From assembly GCA_037501455.1 (NCBI GenBank), contig CM074865.1:15384501-15448500 (forward strand): a DNA stretch of 64,000 nt, written 5' to 3'. Positions 36,201 to 49,595 of this stretch are shown in pieces. The position numbers were made by a program, and so were the translations under genes. Each line of letters begins with the position of its first letter. The stretch's first letter is position 1. Source of the DNA: Lantana camara (Eukaryota > Streptophyta > Magnoliopsida > Lamiales > Verbenaceae). The notes under the pieces are model-generated. The model saw only the letters and a program-made list of their open reading frames with translations, did not search any database and was not told where the DNA came from.

Positions 36201-39200
36201 CGGTTTTTACGTTCGGCTCGTCTCAGTTGTTCCTTGATAGGAAAAAGCATCAGTCATGATCATGAAACATGAGATCAGAGAAACTAACAAAAAAGTGGCT
36301 CCAGAAAAAACCTTTTGTCTCTTCTTCTGCTCGTTCTCCTCCTTCTCCAACTCATGGACGTAATCCTGCAGCAACTAAATTTATCAATATGCATGTACAA
36401 GTACCCCTAAACTTCAAGTGGATTCCACCTCGAAACGAACAGTTCAACCATTATCACATTAATTCCAGGCAAAGATGACATAGAGATACCAAACAAAAAG
36501 GATCAGATGATTTGACAATAGGGTAGCAACTAGAGAGAATCCTAGGAGTAGAAACTTGATGATCCAAAAAAGAAGGAATAATCTGACCTGAAAAACATCT
36601 AGCCGGTCTATTTTATCAAGGCGTGTGCATCGCTCATCATCTTCCAGGAGATCTTGAACTTTACGCCACTGGCTATCCACCTATGCATCATAAACAAATT
36701 GGTTACAATGATGAAGTACATAGAATATAGTCGAAGTGTCAGAAGAAAAAGAGGAACACTTATTAACGATAGGATAGTACTATACTTTTATAAAGCCACA
36801 GGATTCCAAGAATTGCCTAAATTCCAGCCTATTCCGCCGATACTCCTCTTGAGCCTTTGCCTTTTCCTGAACCACGCACAAGACAACACTAACTCAGACT
36901 CAAGCACATTGCAGACCAAGTTTGTTATTGCAGCTCGATTAACACCCAATCTATATCGCTTTGATTTCTAAATTATAGTTAAAATGAAATTGAAAGTTAA
37001 GTGCAGATGGTAAATAAGTAGAACGCGTAGCAAGAGCCACAAGAAGACTTAGGAGATTATTATCTACCTTTTTCTGAAGGTCCACCAAGTAGTTTCTAAA
37101 GAGGTCCTCACGGTCTGCTTCTAGTGCAACTGCCTTGAACCGTTTATCATCTTCAAACATAGTGACAGCTTTGCTGGATAATGTACATGAAGTTAAATAA
37201 GAACGTTCTTGTCTGCTAAATAAGTAAAACAAGAGAGGTAACCAACCTCCAACGTGTGGATGATGTGAGTTCTTCAGATTCCTAACAAGAAAATAAAACA
37301 TAATCAGTTTCCAAACAACATACAGGGAAAGGAAAGCTATAAATCCAAAGTTTTCATCTCCAATTGCAAAACTCAAACATCAAATAGAACGGTCAGCACT
37401 AATACGACAACATTTTATACAACAAATATGTTAGGCACCACCGAGCATGGTAAAAATGCAATCAGCAGCAAAATGGGAAAACAGATTGATTCGTCCTGAC
37501 ATGCTTAACGGTAGCCGTAGAAATACAATGAACCACACCATACTAAAGAAAAGGAATACTGAAAGGAGTTGAAATCCTTACTTCCAGCATCTTCATGAAT
37601 TCCTCCTTTGCTTTTCTTTGCCTGAGACGTCTCTCCTCAGCCTCCACTTTTTTCCTTTGCATCAAGTACTATAAAACAACGCAAAAAGGTATCAATGTTC
37701 TTACACAGTGCAAATGAACTCTAGAATCTGCAGAAAACTCATGAGACTAAGTTATCAATATATTCAAGCAGACAGTTACCTCGTTGAATGCTTGCTTCCG
37801 TTCACCAAGGGTTTTCAAAGCACCATATCTTTTGTCATTAATTATCACCCGCATAGCCTGAAAGGCATGTATCAATTATTAACTACTTCCAAGGATATCT
37901 AATGAAGAACAGAGCATTGCATTCAATTTACCTGGTCCCAAGACCAATCTGCCTCAACATTTGCAGACTCTAGTAGTGCTTTAAATGCATTTTTGGCCTC
38001 CTGAACAGAAAGGAGATCAGGTCAATATATCCATCCAGCTTTAAAATGAAGGATAAAGCCCTTTTAAAGTGAGTACCTGCTTGGTAGCATATGTTATGGG
38101 CTCATCATCCACTGTTTTCTCTTCCACTGGTGTAACATTTATTTTTCCAGCAGCTGCCATTCCTTTCTTTGCCTCCTGAAAAGAAAATCAAGGATTCATC
38201 ACTACCATTTTCATTTTGTACTTAAATATTAGGTCCATTAACAGTGCTATCCCTTGTGGCTTCTTCAAGAAATAAAAGACCAGTTTCAATCAATTTTCAG
38301 AGCAGTGACGTTGACTAAAATCAAAAGAAGATTCAGAAGACTCTGGAGGGAGAGGTACAGAGTAAAGGATCAAGATAGTTTTTAGCTGAATGACACACTA
38401 ATAGAAAAAGGCACATGGCAGACACAGGATGAGTATCTGGACTACAAAATGGAGCCTTAGCAATCTAGGGTACCTCAATGTCCTGGATAGAAGCTCCACC
38501 TAATGGACTACCCGCAACATGTTCCTTGCTGGTCCTGAAATATTTTTAAGAGGATATCAGTCAAATTTGTAAGGAAATGAAACCTAGTTCGGTTAAAGAG
38601 CTCCATACATTGGTGTTGGATTGGGTGTTCCAGGAACCTCAGAAGGTGAGGAAGCTACTGTTTCTCCTGCTGAGCCAAGTGTGGTTGCTAAAGCAGTTTG
38701 TACTGCTGGAACAGCTGGTGGTTCGGACCCCACTGTAGTAGGAGCATTAGCATCATGACCAACTGGAGCAGCCACGACAGGACTCGAAGCCACTCCAGCT
38801 ACTGTTGAAGTGGTGGAGCTCATTAAGTTGACTGTAGAAGCTGGTTGCTCAACAGGAGTGCCATTAGTGGTAGCTGGTACACTAGGTATAGCATTATTTT
38901 CTGAATGTGCTCCTGCAGCAGCTGCCTTTTCAGCCTGTTCCCGGGCCAACTGCAAGCACATGGACAAGAATTAATCCAATGTATGAGAAAAGTAATAATG
39001 GAAGAGGACTTCTCCAACAACCTTTAATTCATCAGGTATTGTCCACTTAGACTGTTTCGTCTCTTTGTTGTAATAATACCTATAAAAGTCACAGTAAGAT
39101 GATTATAAATTACAAAAGTTTCAAGGAGGGTTTTTGACATATTCCAAATGACAATATAATGAAGTGTAAACATTCAAGGATCTAACTAAGTGAACAGGGT

Positions 39201-42200
39201 TAAGTCATTCTCACTTTCTACCCTCAGGAGTTGTGAACTCTTTCCAGACAGTTGATGCATCAGCTCTCTGTGAAAACAAAAGTTCCCATTAGATAATTTT
39301 CTCAGGAATATACTCATCAAATCAGCCTGAGTTACAATAAGGTCTGTTCTGGACATTGACAAAGCAAAGGTAAGATCATGTATGAAAATTCGAATACAGA
39401 ACATGGACCAGTTAAATAGTGAGAAGTAGAGAACAGTTGATGTCCGGGAATTAGAAAACCTCAAATGATACTAAGCATAACCACAAGACTAAAAAACTTC
39501 ACATCCCTATCTGGAAAGGGAACAAAACAAGAAAAAAGAAGGCATCAACCAGTCGTAAACAGCATTGCAGTTGCACAGCCTGATACAATACAAGTTAACA
39601 GAAAAGACATACATTACTTCATATGATTCATCAATTAATTAATCCCAGACTCCCAATACTTTCAGGATACTACTAAACTAGCATTCTTTAAGTAGATTTT
39701 GATGTGTAGAATCAATATGTTTTTCCTTCTTGTTATGAACTTATAATACCAAACTTATAGTTCTATATCACACACTAATAAACTGCACAGAAACCTTTCC
39801 CTGTTTCATCCCCAAAACCAGCCTCAGTCCAGTGTTTTCCTCGCCAGGTTACTGCCTATGGCCTATTCCTGCTCATTTCCATCAAGCATTTCATAGCTAG
39901 TCTCCTGGATATTCCTGGACACCTTCCATCATTCACCCCTAATTCCACCTATGGATTCAGATACATCATGTGACGTATAGATATACTACAGCATTAGATT
40001 CAGAAATCTTTCAACCACTATTTGACCACTTTAATACTACCATCTGTTAAATTTCCCAAAACTCTCAGCTTTGACTCCCAGCATTTTTCACAAAATCAAT
40101 ACTGAAGCATTAACTCATGCAAACAACACTTTATATTTTAATCAATAATCACAAATATGAGATACTATTAGTGTTGATATTTGCACTAAAAGTATGGCCC
40201 TTACATCAATTATTCAGCTTTCACTACTAAAATTAGACAGTTATGCGCACAGCCTCTGGCAATTCCATATGCAAACTGATTGTGGAATGCAATTCAAACA
40301 CTTCCGCATAACATTTTACATATTTTTCCAATAAATTAGGACCTAAAATGGTCAGCAAACCGAATTTCTTCTTCCCCCACAATTATCTTTTCCAGCATTT
40401 TTAAACATTCATAATCACAAATGTCAATATAGACAGATTGCTGCAAATAATTAAGTTTAGCAACACAATTAGGGGCACCCAACATCATAGTTGAACATGT
40501 GAATATACTTAGGAGCTTATATATATTGAAGGAACTCCCAATGGGAACTTCCATTCAAATAGATGAAGAACTTCTGACGGTTCACGAAATCAAACATATA
40601 CTTGGGAAGACAAAAAGTCGAGAGAAAAAATGTAATTTGCATAAACTGGAAGGAAATCCAGAACCAAAAAAAAATGTATAGATTATAGAAAAGCATAAAG
40701 GACATCACAAATAAAAATTCTTGAGATGATAGAGAAGCATCTCCACAGTACCATACTTTTGAACTATGAGTTCAAGAACTGGTACCTGTACACCTCTTAG
40801 AGAACCATAAATGAAAGCATAAGATAGACCGTTGAAAATTAATGAGATATAAACTCCACACAGCAGGCAAATCAACAAATACAGATCTTGAAAAACACAG
40901 GCCCAGATGAATAGTAGGCATTCAGCCGAAAAAATATAGAAACTGTACAAAACAGATTAACCCCAACAGGATGGAACTCAAAATGTCAGCGCTAAAATAA
41001 ATTAGCATTTGATTCAACTCTCTTAATATCAGAATTACAACACAGGAAAATATCGAAAGCACAGATTGTAAAAAGGTTCAAATGAAAAAGACCAAAAACT
41101 GTATTAAAAAGAAATGGAGTTAGCAGAACAAGCACGTCGCTTTCCTAACCCAGATTATTAATAGAGCACGTGTATTTCTATGAATTAACATTTAAGCAAA
41201 TAGTATATACACTTCCCAACGCAAACAAAGAATAGATCACGCACAAACTGCTATTAATGCTAAGCATCTAGAGATTATTATCACAAAAAATAAAATCCCA
41301 ACATTACATGTGAACGTAAATAGCAGATTGTTGCCTGCCTTCAGAAAGTGAAACCGCCTTCAAAGTGAGGACAAAGAGCAGTCGTAATATTCCCCCGACT
41401 TGCCAAGACATCTACAAACCAGTGGAAGGACATCCAAATAAACGAGAATACACATAAATTCATCAACTCTTTAAACAATCTACAATTTTCAACATCCAAA
41501 TTCAGGACAGAACTCAGACTAATCCAGTGCAGAATAGTTCACAGAAGAAACGAGTGTTACTCAAAAATCGCCTGAAAAGCAGCACATCAAGAAATCACTC
41601 ACCTCTAAAGGGGTCATCAACTCGGTAGGCTTCTCCCAACTAGACTGTTTTGTGACCTTGTTGTAATAATATCTGCGAGATACACATGAGGTAAAAAGGC
41701 ACCATCTTCAGAACTTATAATAAAGATATTGATCAAACAAGTAAGACAACACAGACGAAACTAGAACAGACCAATATTCAATTCTAGTGAGGTAAGATTC
41801 ATGAGTTGACTGATATTGTGAAATACGAATATTCAAATCATGGCAAATCAAGCCCCCAAAAGGGCCGACTTTCATATCTTGGTTGATTTTTCATATCTAT
41901 TACAGTTAAGTTTTAAAAGACACTATAATCAGATAATCAAATAAAAGAGTAAAGTTACCTTCTTCCGTCGGCAGCTTCATATTCTTGCCAATCAGAAGCA
42001 GCCTGTTGAGCAGTACTACTTGAACCATTAACAGCCTGAAGATTACAGTAACATTTGGAGGGAAACACTCGGCAAGGTTAGAACATAAGGGGGTATAGTT
42101 GCATAACAGGAGGAAAGGAAAAATATTCAGCCAATAGAAGATAGAAGTAGATTTCTAGTTCAAAGTGGCATCAAAATATAAACTGCAATGCAAAGGTCAC

Positions 42201-44035
42201 AAGGAATTGCATTCAAAAGACTTTGAGAGTACGTTGAAAGCATTTGCAAATAAAGAACACTTGCACCATTTATGCAGCACATTTAAATATATTATTCACC
42301 ACAGCTATCATTTGGCCCAATTTTGCAGAAGAGAAATTATAAGTGAAGCCAAGTTACGATGAAGATCTTCCAAGAATATCCAACATTTAAATTTCCCTTT
42401 CTCATGGTAAATGATCTGAAATACATGAACTTCAGCATAAAATGTCATTCATGCATTCATTTGGAAGCATAAAAATGATATATTTTATTAATATACCCAC
42501 AATCGAATCACTTGTAGAAAGTCGATCTAATTTGAGTGATTTAGCGACGCTTGCTTAAGTAATTTTCCTTCTCCCATTGATTTTATTGAAAAATAGGAAA
42601 CTTGTATTTTTTCATTCACAGATCCATCTTTGTTTATGCTACTCACTCTCAGTTTGGTTCTACTTTTTGTTCATCTTGTTACTTAAAAGGGAGGAAGAAG
42701 CTCAACATAAGTATTAGTTGGCAACCAAATTTACTACTTTCTCTAGCTTTTGTTGTACATCTCACTGAGAAGTGTCACAGCTCTTAACGCTTATCAACTC
42801 ATATATTCCTTGAATAGAATATGACTGTTATCTGATACCTTAAAGAACATCAGGATCAAATAATAGAAGTCACATCTACAAAAGATACCACACAGTTGAC
42901 CTCATTCAAAACAAGCAAAATGGAACAAGGACACTTACTGGTACAGATGCACCGGTAGAAAAGGCCTGCTGACTGGCAGGCTGCAATGGTGCAACAACTT
43001 GTGTACTTAGACTTGAGTTCAGCCATGATTGTGCCCCAGTAGGACCACCAGGCGTAGACATTTGTGATGAAGGTGGGAACTGAGAAGACACACTGATGCC
43101 GCTCTGGGGCAATCCGAAAGATGACGGTGCATACTGATAAATAAAATGAAGTACCTCAGATGAAGCCAGTAACTATCATTGGCACAGAATCCAGGGAAGC
43201 ATTTTTAAATTTCTTACTGTATATGATGATGAAAATGGAATTCCATGGCTGGAGGCAGTGGGCTGAGGCTGTGGCATGCTAGATTGAGGATATGAAGATG
43301 GCAAAGCAAGCCCAGGCTGAGTGGGCCGTGGCATAAATTGTTGCATTGGTTGAGAAAACGGAGGCGGTTGACCTTGACCAGGTGGCATCCCGAGATTTTG
43401 TGTTTGCCCAGCTGGATGAAATTGTTGGGCAGCTGGAGGCATAAATTGCTGTACTTGTGGTCCCTGTGCTGGAGGACGGAACTATAGCAAATACATACGA
43501 AAATAATATGTAATTTAGTTATAGCAGCTGGCTTCACTCAACAATATCATCAAACTAAAAATGCTTGAATTACATACTTGCATAGGATATGGAGGAACAA
43601 AACTCTGAGGAGTCATGGATCCAGATGCAGGATGCGGCCAAATTGGCTATTGACAGGTAAAGACAAATCAAAAGTAATCAGAACATCAAAAGAAAGGGAT
43701 TCAACTCCACAGATATACCATCCTAGACAATGCTGAAATAATTCCCAGATTATCCCAGTAAAAGAAGTGAATAGTACATGTGATGTATCAAAATATATCC
43801 AGTCAAAATGGTCAATTAACATGCTAAGTGAAATTACAACAATGTTGTTATGCACTCCTCCATGGAACTTCATATACATTCCAAAATTTCAATTTTTCCC
43901 GTGTTAATATCTCAGGGCATTCCATAAATATCTCAAAAACAACAGAACCAAATTTATATTCAACAAGATAGGATCAGTTTATTTTCTTGTCCGGAGACCT
44001 ACCTGCGAACCAGATGATGGAGGGTTACTTGCCAT
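33281..44035 (-). CDS. PRP40: PRP40-type pre-mRNA processing factor (two WW, several FF domains), 28 exons
   Basis: Exons in transcript order: 44003-44035, 43578-43646, 43218-43481, 42939-43133, 41959-42035, 41603-41672, 39215-39267, 39022-39079, 38609-38949, 38474-38534, 38077-38175, 37932-38000, 37780-37857, 37582-37668, 37247-37281, 37068-37173, 36786-36866, 36588-36680, 36312-36365, 36116-36232, 35888-35986, 35258-35305, 35077-35169, 34427-34534, 34251-34315, 34076-34175, 33483-33767, 33281-33400. All introns are GT-AG and phases agree, giving 985 residues, close to plant PRP40 length. Residues 1-187 are Pro/Gln-rich. WW1 (about 201-228; W of SDWQEY and SSWEKP) and WW2 (about 243-270; VWKEF and SKWTIP) follow, then a Ser/Thr/Ala/Pro linker. 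FF domains run from about 441 to 850 (for example [21 protein letters not shown]). The tail is Lys/Glu/Arg-rich. In the known family, PRP40 is a U1 snRNP-associated nuclear protein that bridges splice sites and the RNA polymerase II CTD. Exon 8 has an unusual donor (AAG/GTTGTTGG). Confidence 0.95.
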
Positions 44036-44340
44036 TCTTGCGGCAAGTATGCTCTACTCCGCCCACAAAACCTGAAATAACACCAATTAATAAGCATGAT
44101 GAATCCTCCCCCCACCCCCAAAAAAAAGAGGCAACCCACTTGAACTAATCCAGAAATTTCACTGATCTTCAAGGGAAATGAGAAAAAACGCATAATATAA
44201 TTCATTTATAATCCAAACATTCCAACAATTCAAATTGAAAAGCTAAAGGGGAATTACCGGAAAAGAGATCGCCTGGTAGAATCGAATTAGAGATTAAGAA
44301 ATTGATTTGGTGCGTCGTATAAACCCTAGGGGAGTCGATT
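44036..44340 (-). other. PRP40 5' UTR with an intron
   Basis: The minus strand shows a non-coding first exon ending at 44258 (CCG/GTAATT donor), an intron of 186 bp (44257-44072) ending TATTTCAG, and a second UTR segment 44071-44036 before the ATG. The same layout recurs in the duplicates at 61.6-61.9 kb and 62.6-62.8 kb, which supports the model. Confidence 0.65.
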
Positions 44341-44399
44341 CTACTGGTTGAGTTCCTTGGCGGGGATTGGTTCACAACATGAAAAATAGATTGGGCCCA
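44321..44399 (-). promoter_or_regulatory. Telo-box and site II promoter elements of PRP40
   Basis: AAACCCTAG (44321-44329) is a telo-box, and TGGGCCCA (44392-44399) is a palindromic site II (TGGGCY) element. This pair is typical of plant housekeeping and growth-linked promoters. A further TGGGCT lies at 44455-44460, right at the Mutator element border. Confidence 0.6.
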
Positions 44400-44467
44400 A
44401 TACCCGACCATATGACTTCTGGATAATCCGGTCTACCGGATCTCATATGGATATTGGGCTTGTCTTC

Positions 44468-44790
44468 GATTCTTTTTCAAGAATAATATTTTTTTTATTC
44501 GAATTTAATAAAATGATACTGAAATTGGGGAGTTAAAAAAAAATAATATTAGTCCTAAATGATTTTTAAGACTCTAATTATTTTAATATTATTTATTACG
44601 GAGGGTAGAGATCATCTACGATTTCTTTTTTTTTTAATATTTTAATAGGAGTCGTAGATATCATCTACAACTCCATAATTTTTTAATATTTTTTGAATGG
44701 AGTTGTACATGATATCAACCACTACAAAGTTTTATTTATTTTTTATTTTGTAAGCATTTTTTATGTTATTTTTGTTTAAATAATTGTAAA
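44468..44790 (+). repeat. MULE left terminal inverted repeat
   Basis: It matches the inverse complement of 56268-56536 with indels. Shared blocks include CAAGAATAATATTTTTTTT, TAATATTATTTATTACGGAG and TTTTGTAAG...TTTTATGTTATTTTT. It contains GTAGAGATCATCTACGA-type internal palindromes (ACTCC/GGAGT with ATCATCTAC). Confidence 0.8.
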
Positions 44791-44892
44791 TTAAATTTAG
44801 AATTTTAATTGTATTTTATTTTATTTTAAATAGTACAAGTTATTTTTAAATAATACAAGTAATTTTTTATTTTATCGCACCAAACACTTATT

Positions 44893-45345
44893 ATGATATG
44901 ACCTCACAAAACAGATAAAAGTATATGTACAATTATGACTCTATTTTGAATTATTACGTTTATAGTGTTGCTATGAGGTATTGTCTCTTCACACTTAAAT
45001 CTCAATTATTTATTATTTTATTTAATTTTTACATTTGAATTTGAATTCGTTTTTATGGTGGTACATTAATATGATCTTACAACACAGATAAAAGTTAATG
45101 TACAATTATGACTCTATTTTGAATTATCACGTGTACAGTGTTGCTGTGAGGAATTGTCACTTCACACTTTAGTCTCAATTATTTACAATTTTATTTAATT
45201 TTTACATTTGAATTTGAATTCTTTTTTTGGGTGGCACATTAATGACCTTATAACGCAGATAAAAGTGGATGTACAATTATGACTCTATTTTGAATTATCA
45301 CTTCTACAGTGTTGCCGTGAGGTATTGTCACTTCACACTTTAACA
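44893..45345 (+). repeat. Tandem repeat of about 175 bp, 2.6 copies, in the MULE 5' region
   Basis: Copies start near 44894, 45067 and 45238. Each contains ACAGATAAAAGT (or the variant GCAGATAAAAGT), GTACAATTATGACTCTATTT and GTCTCTTCACACTT or GTCACTTCACACTT. The array ends about 180 bp before the transposase ATG at 45527. Confidence 0.8.
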
Positions 45346-45539
45346 CATTATTGTAGAAACTTCATCTATTTAAGGTTGGTTATTTCATTCATAATGCAAT
45401 CACTCAAATTCTTTGAAACCAAAACACTTTTTTCAGCTTTTATTCCATCCAATCTTCTTAACATCCTTCAACTTTCTTACATCTCAAAATCTTTCTTAAG
45501 TTCTGTTTTTACGTCTCTCATCTATAATGGATTCAATTG

Positions 45540-48247
45540 TGTAACACCCCAAGCGGTGGGGCACCACACCCCCGCACTATGACCCGACACGTGTACGAAA
45601 TGGAAAGTTCGCACACGCACCAAATCACAGCGAACGGGTGACAAACGAAAATCCGACCTAAGTTAGGCGGTACCTAAACCCTGTACAAAAGAAAATATGC
45701 GAAACATGATAGTGGAAGCCAGGCAAAATACCAACTTTCAAAAACTTTTCATACTTTAAACATACAGCGCATTACAAACGTCAAAATCAACTGCACGGGT
45801 TCGACTAATCCGGCAAACCTGTCCTATCCTGTCCCGAACAATTACACAATGAAACGGGTTCAACTGGCCCTAGAAACCTGCCCCGAATAATCATATAATC
45901 ACAACGGGTTCATCTAATCCGAGCACCTGTCCCGAGTTTCACACACATTCAATACATAATTACAAACATGTACAGAACATATCTGTTGGAAAATTTGGAA
46001 AATACGAATCAGAAAGCAGCGGAAATTTAAAAAATTTCCAACAAAAGGACCTTGGACTCGCAATCGTGTATCCAAATTCGTAGAGTTAAGAAACTTACTT
46101 TTCTTTTATTCTTTCTTGAAGCGTTTCAAGCCACCCAAGAACGCCCTTCTCGCGGCTTGATCCCCTCTCCTTGGTAAAGCTCGAATCTTCAAACTTCTAA
46201 CTTGAAGCTCTCTAGAGATAGTCCACCAACTTGACTACAATCTAACTAGTAAGGATGCTAGTTCTCTAGTTAGTGTTTAGGCTTAACCCAGGGTTTATTT
46301 GATCTTGGAGAAAGGATGGTGTTCAACACATGAACCAAAAGAATTGCCAATTAGCTCTAAGGGGAGCTCGAGCTCCCCTATTTATAATAAAGGGAGGACC
46401 GAAAATCCTAGTCTTTATGGGCTAGGGTTTTGGTCTCTCTCTCTCCTATTACTTGATCATCAAGTAATTTTGACTTTGACTTTGAATTCAAATTCAAATC
46501 AACTTTCAAGAGAGCTAAAATATCCAAACTATTTTTGGATAATTTTATACTTTATTTATTTAAAATAAATAACTTATTTTATCTAATTAATTAATTCATA
46601 ATTAATTAACTAGATTATTTTCTCCAAAATTAGACTTTCTTTTTAATTCAAAATTAAACCAAAGTCTATTAAATAATTAACACATTTAATTATTTAATAT
46701 ATATATATATATACATATATATATTTACACGTGTGGGACACGTGTCACAAGGACACGTGTCACTCACGTGACCCACACGTGTGGTTTCACACGTGTGGAA
46801 CCCTCTTGGCCCGATTAACTCGTTTAATCATTTTAAAGCCTCAACTCATGTAACCAAGTTGTTGTGTGTGACCCTCTAGGTTCTCAATTCAATTAGCAGT
46901 GACCCTAATTAATTAATCAGTCCACAGATTAAACGACCATAGTCTAGCAACAGGTGTTTAACCCCTAGCTGAATTGGAATGTTCGGATTCGACAGAACCT
47001 TTAAGTCATTGATTCATGTGAGATACAATCCTCCTACTTACTATCTCTCAACCAAGATCTAGGGCAAGGGAATAATCAGAACCCTAATAATCTGGTCTTA
47101 AAGCTAAGTGCATTTCATATCCATTTGATCTCAATCCAAGAAACCCTTTTCTTGATGTCTTGATCTACTGTCTTGGCCAAGGACTCCATATGGCATATGA
47201 ATGACTTACATAATAAGAGATCACCTTGCAAACGCAAGTGTAGGTCCTTTTTTTATTCTCATTCACTTTCATGAGTCACTTGTGCAGCCCCAGCATAAGC
47301 CTTGAATCAGTTGTCTAAGGCGACACCCTTTAAAGCTTATACCTAAGACTACAGAGTTAACTCATAAAGTGACAAGGAACCTCAAGTCTAAGGATCAATT
47401 AATCACATCAATGACTCGTGAGATATTTCCTAATCTGGAAGTTTCCATTTCCTGAAATAGAAACTTCCTTTCCCATTTAGGAATGTTCTCACACGGGGCA
47501 CCTCAGTGAACTTACTTATTAAAGTAAGCACCCTCATGTATCACGCACGTATCAACTATACACTTTGCACCTCCATGAAACAAGGTGGTCCTTCTTAAGG
47601 GCGTGATCCCACAAGCAAGCCTTAGAGGAGTCAAGTTGACACTCTCACTGTCTGTAGGACTCATCGGCCTGGAGTATTTTACTAATCATGACTTATGTGA
47701 TATAGGGCTCGTTTCATGAACCATTTCACCTAAATGGTAGAGTCCTAAATTCATCAGGATTAGGGGAGTTCTCATACATGCACAGATAAAGTAAACGCAT
47801 ACCAAACAAGAGCATATAAAGAAGTGTTGCCTTAATTCGTTATTTCATTCAAAGATTGTCTGTGATTACAATAAGGAAAAGCACAAAGCGGATATACAAT
47901 CGGCTTTCTAGGGCACTATTCCTAACAATATCTTATAGAAAATTTACGAATCATAATTCAGAACAAAATACTTAACAAACTTAAATGAACAGACATAGAC
48001 TCAACAGACACGACACACCGCCGCCTAGCACGAACTCCAACGACCGGAACCTGCAACTAAAAAAAACATAAAGGGGGAGGGGTCAGTCCAAAGACTGAGC
48101 GAGGGGCTAACGCACGCACACTATACATATATACAGAGCACAACACGTACAATGAATCCGGGATTAGTTTTTGCACGCCAAAACATTTTTTCTCGTGATA
48201 ATATATATATAGGGTGACTTATCAAGTCGGACGAGCGGGATGTTACA
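45540..48247 (-). repeat. 3' LTR (internally deleted, with solo LTR insertion)
   Basis: After removing the solo LTR and its duplication it is about 760 bp. It equals the first about 745 bp plus the last about 30 bp of the right LTR, so a large deletion has occurred inside it, probably by recombination or template slippage. Confidence 0.8.
45984..47927 (-). mobile_element. Solo LTR of a copia-type element (1944 bp)
   Basis: Plus-strand ends are TGTTGGAAAATTT and CCTAACA. It is flanked by a perfect 5-bp duplication ATATC (45979-45983 and 47928-47932). The empty site is visible in the right LTR at about 50040. On the minus strand it starts TGTTAGGAATAGTGCCC, a common plant copia LTR start. There is no internal domain, so it arose by LTR-LTR recombination. 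Confidence 0.85.
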
Positions 48248-48562
48248 AACTCCCCTCCTTCAAAAGGACCTGTCCTCAGGTCCGAAAGCAGGATCTTGAT
48301 CGACTCTAAAACGAATTCCACTTCAAGCTTCCGCTGCGCAACTCCGATCTAGGCGAACCGCAAACTCCTCAGGATACTTCTCCCTTAGTTGGCATCAACT
48401 CCCTTCATAGTGACTCATTGTCACTGAGGTCCCACTGAGCACTTGACCATTGGTCACTTCAAACTCATTCGATCACCACTAGACCACTGTACCCGAAGCT
48501 TGATACCGTCGCATCCTCGTTGCTTGTAGACTGTCGTCAGGCCACGCGTAACTCAACTACGA

Positions 48563-48935
48563 CAAACAAAAGAGAATCCCATCTCTCAACACACAAGTGA
48601 GAGAACCCCGTCCCTCAGCACACACAAAAGAGAGAAACCCCGTCTCTCAAGCACATAATTGAGAGAGCCCCGTCTATCAAACACAGAATTGGGAGAACCC
48701 CGTCTCTCAACCTAAGTCTGACAGATTCCACATCTCCCAAACATTCTAGTTTGAGAAAATCCGGTATTTCTCAAACCCCTAAATCCAAGAGAATCCAGCA
48801 TCCCTCGAATACCTAAGTACAAGAGAATCCAGCATCTCTCGTGCACAAAACTTAGAAAGACTCCAGCATCTTTCTGTCACATAATTAGAGAGAATCCAGC
48901 ATCTCTCTAGCACGTAAATAGAGAGAATTAAATCT
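48563..48935. repeat. Array of about 11 hairpin-forming repeats, unit about 31-34 bp
   Basis: Each unit has a GAGAGA (or similar) arm, a short core ACCCCG or ATCCAGCA, and a TCTCTC arm, followed by a spacer such as AAGCACATAATT. Units diverge, and the core changes from CCCCGT to CCAGCA from left to right. Each unit can fold on itself. Confidence 0.75.
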
Positions 48936-49576
48936 CCCCTCACTCAAGCACAAAAGCAGAATCAAAAGTCACAACAATCAACACATATCACCATTGACAG
49001 ATATATCACATAATACAAGAATTAATCAAATATAGGATGCATGTATGCTCGTGTCATGGATGCTTAGTGTACCGTTCACCATGGTAGGAAAGTCAATGTT
49101 GCCAGATTTCTCTAATTCGAAGGATATTCAGATCCTTGATCGGCTGCGGTTACCATTTCCTATTCAAGTTTGCATCCTTGGTACCTCCTTGAAATCTTTG
49201 GTCATCCTTTGGTAGAAAGTGAGAAGTCCCATAATGGTCGACTATGATTTTAGTATCTTATCAACACCCTACAACTCACAAATGAAATATATATCTATGC
49301 ATGTACGTTAGTGTGTGAATATGTCAAATAATGAAAGCAAATAAGAGCACCTAGTTAATATAGATGCAACACAAAATTTTTAAGATTGATAGCACATTAA
49401 TAAAATATATTGCAAAGAATCATAGTCATAGCATATACACATTCACATAAGCTCAAACAAATTCATGCACGGAAATCAAAATTTCACGTCAAACAAATGC
49501 AATGCGCACATATTCCTATGCCGTACGACCTAGACTGACACGACACGACTCCAGAGCACCGGTTCTGAACTTGGTA

Positions 49577-49588
49577 GCTCTGATACAA
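49577..49588 (-). other. Primer binding site (one mismatch)
   Basis: The minus strand reads TTGTATCAGAGC, the initiator Met tRNA site with one base changed from TGGTATCAGAGC. It lies seven bases from the right LTR. Confidence 0.75.
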
Positions 49589-49595
49589 CTTAAGA

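Larger units (their letters stand above)
48248..49595 (-). other. Non-coding interior of the gypsy-type element
   Basis: It lies between the two LTRs and has no open frame with gag or pol motifs. It contains the hairpin repeat array at 48563-48935. Confidence 0.7.

Noticed and set aside
39268..41602. Frames inside the 2.3-kb PRP40 intron 6
   Set aside because: No domain or splice support; the pseudogene copy has a shorter version of the same intron, so this is intronic DNA.
46299..46568. 89-residue plus frame, repeated near 52482
   Set aside because: Both lie at equivalent places in the two solo LTRs of one copia family and show no protein motif.
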